DNA of 64,000 bases, from the NCBI RefSeq assembly GCF_003970695.1, contig NZ_CP034570.1:3410001-3474000 (forward strand), read 5' to 3'. The notes below the pieces were generated by a model. It worked only from the letters and a program-made list of their open reading frames with translations, searched no databases and had not been told where the DNA came from. This DNA is from Maribacter sp. MJ134 (GTDB taxonomy: Bacteria; Bacteroidota; Bacteroidia; Flavobacteriales; Flavobacteriaceae). The translations under genes and the position numbers were made by a program. Positions 63,863-64,000 of this stretch are shown here, piece after piece (the stretch's first letter is position 1; the number at the start of each line of letters is the position of its first letter).

Positions 63863-64000
63863 ATGGACAGTCAAGATAATAAATTCAATTATAAAATAAT
63901 ACTTGCTGCTTTGGTCGCCGTTATTATCGGCATTCTAATTGCATTTTACTACAGCTATGCACAGTCCAAAACACAAATCAATTTTTTAGAGCAGGAAAAA
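63863..64000 (+). CDS. Membrane-anchored protein, N-terminal part, runs off the right edge
   Basis: The first 46 codons are visible from the ATG at 63863. They encode a short polar N-terminus (MDSQDNKFNYK), a single hydrophobic helix (about 12-33: IILAALVAVIIGILIAFYY) and the beginning of a Gln/Glu/Lys-rich, coiled-coil-like stretch (SKTQINFLEQEK). The layout is that of a type II membrane protein with a periplasmic coiled coil. The family cannot be named from this fragment. It is divergent from comF with a gap of 42 bases. Confidence 0.6.
   Translation, partial: MDSQDNKFNYKIILAALVAVIIGILIAFYYSYAQSKTQINFLEQEK

Overview
The window is a contiguous piece of a Bacteroidota chromosome, most likely from a marine member of the Flavobacteriaceae. 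The evidence is a type IX secretion (T9SS) sorting domain on a metalloprotease, three TonB-dependent receptors with carboxypeptidase-regulatory-like N-termini, DUF5689/lamin-tail and DUF1080 proteins, the bacteroidotal promoter motif TAnnTTTG ahead of several genes, few obvious Shine-Dalgarno sites, and neighbour sets I associate with this family (ileS-dksA-like-lspA, uvrC-patatin, kynA-M23 peptidase-pgi). The genus cannot be fixed from this window. No rRNA, tRNA, prophage, CRISPR array or recognisable insertion sequence was seen.

Left end (1-6.4 kb), the accessory part: a minus-strand type I restriction-modification operon, hsdR-hsdS-hsdM, runs off the left edge. The start of hsdM carries a one-base frameshift, and hsdR carries an in-frame copy of a dispersed repeat. 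Next to it lies about 1.8 kb of nested palindromic repeats flanking a small GIY-YIG endonuclease gene on both sides. This repeat plus nuclease arrangement is the most unusual structure in the window and looks like a possible analogue of REP/RAYT systems.

Middle (6.4-23 kb): small secreted and redox proteins (lipocalin-like protein, cytochrome c lipoprotein, YheT-type hydrolase), a two-gene unit of a UBP-type zinc finger and a cNMP-binding/thioredoxin-reductase-like protein without its redox cysteines, nitronate monooxygenase, thioesterase, GntR/FCD regulator, a large T9SS metalloprotease with thrombospondin type 3 repeats, an EamA transporter with an ArsC-like protein, DinB-like protein, DUF3298 lipoprotein, a trans-sulfuration enzyme and glutamate dehydrogenase.

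Core run (22.7-46.5 kb): recO and a heme-type TonB receptor; ileS, a degenerate DksA-like protein, a GIN-domain protein and lspA; 5-formyl-THF cyclo-ligase; uvrC and a patatin/Omp85-type protein; a DUF3108 protein, kynA, an M23 peptidase and pgi; an Oar-like TonB receptor; a four-helix membrane protein and a DUF1080 protein.

Right part (46.5-64 kb): an exported endonuclease/exonuclease/phosphatase divergent from a TonB receptor plus DUF5689/lamin-tail lipoprotein pair, which may serve nucleic-acid or phosphate scavenging; a six-PAS histidine kinase followed by two single-domain response regulators; katG divergent from an ankyrin-repeat gene; a SemiSWEET; a Nudix hydrolase followed by a nitrilase-family amidase; an envelope-protein pair; a frameshifted comF; and the start of a membrane protein running off the right edge. 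Where an upstream in-frame codon was less convincing than a downstream Met (signal peptide start, distance from the previous gene or promoter), the downstream start is given and the reason stated.
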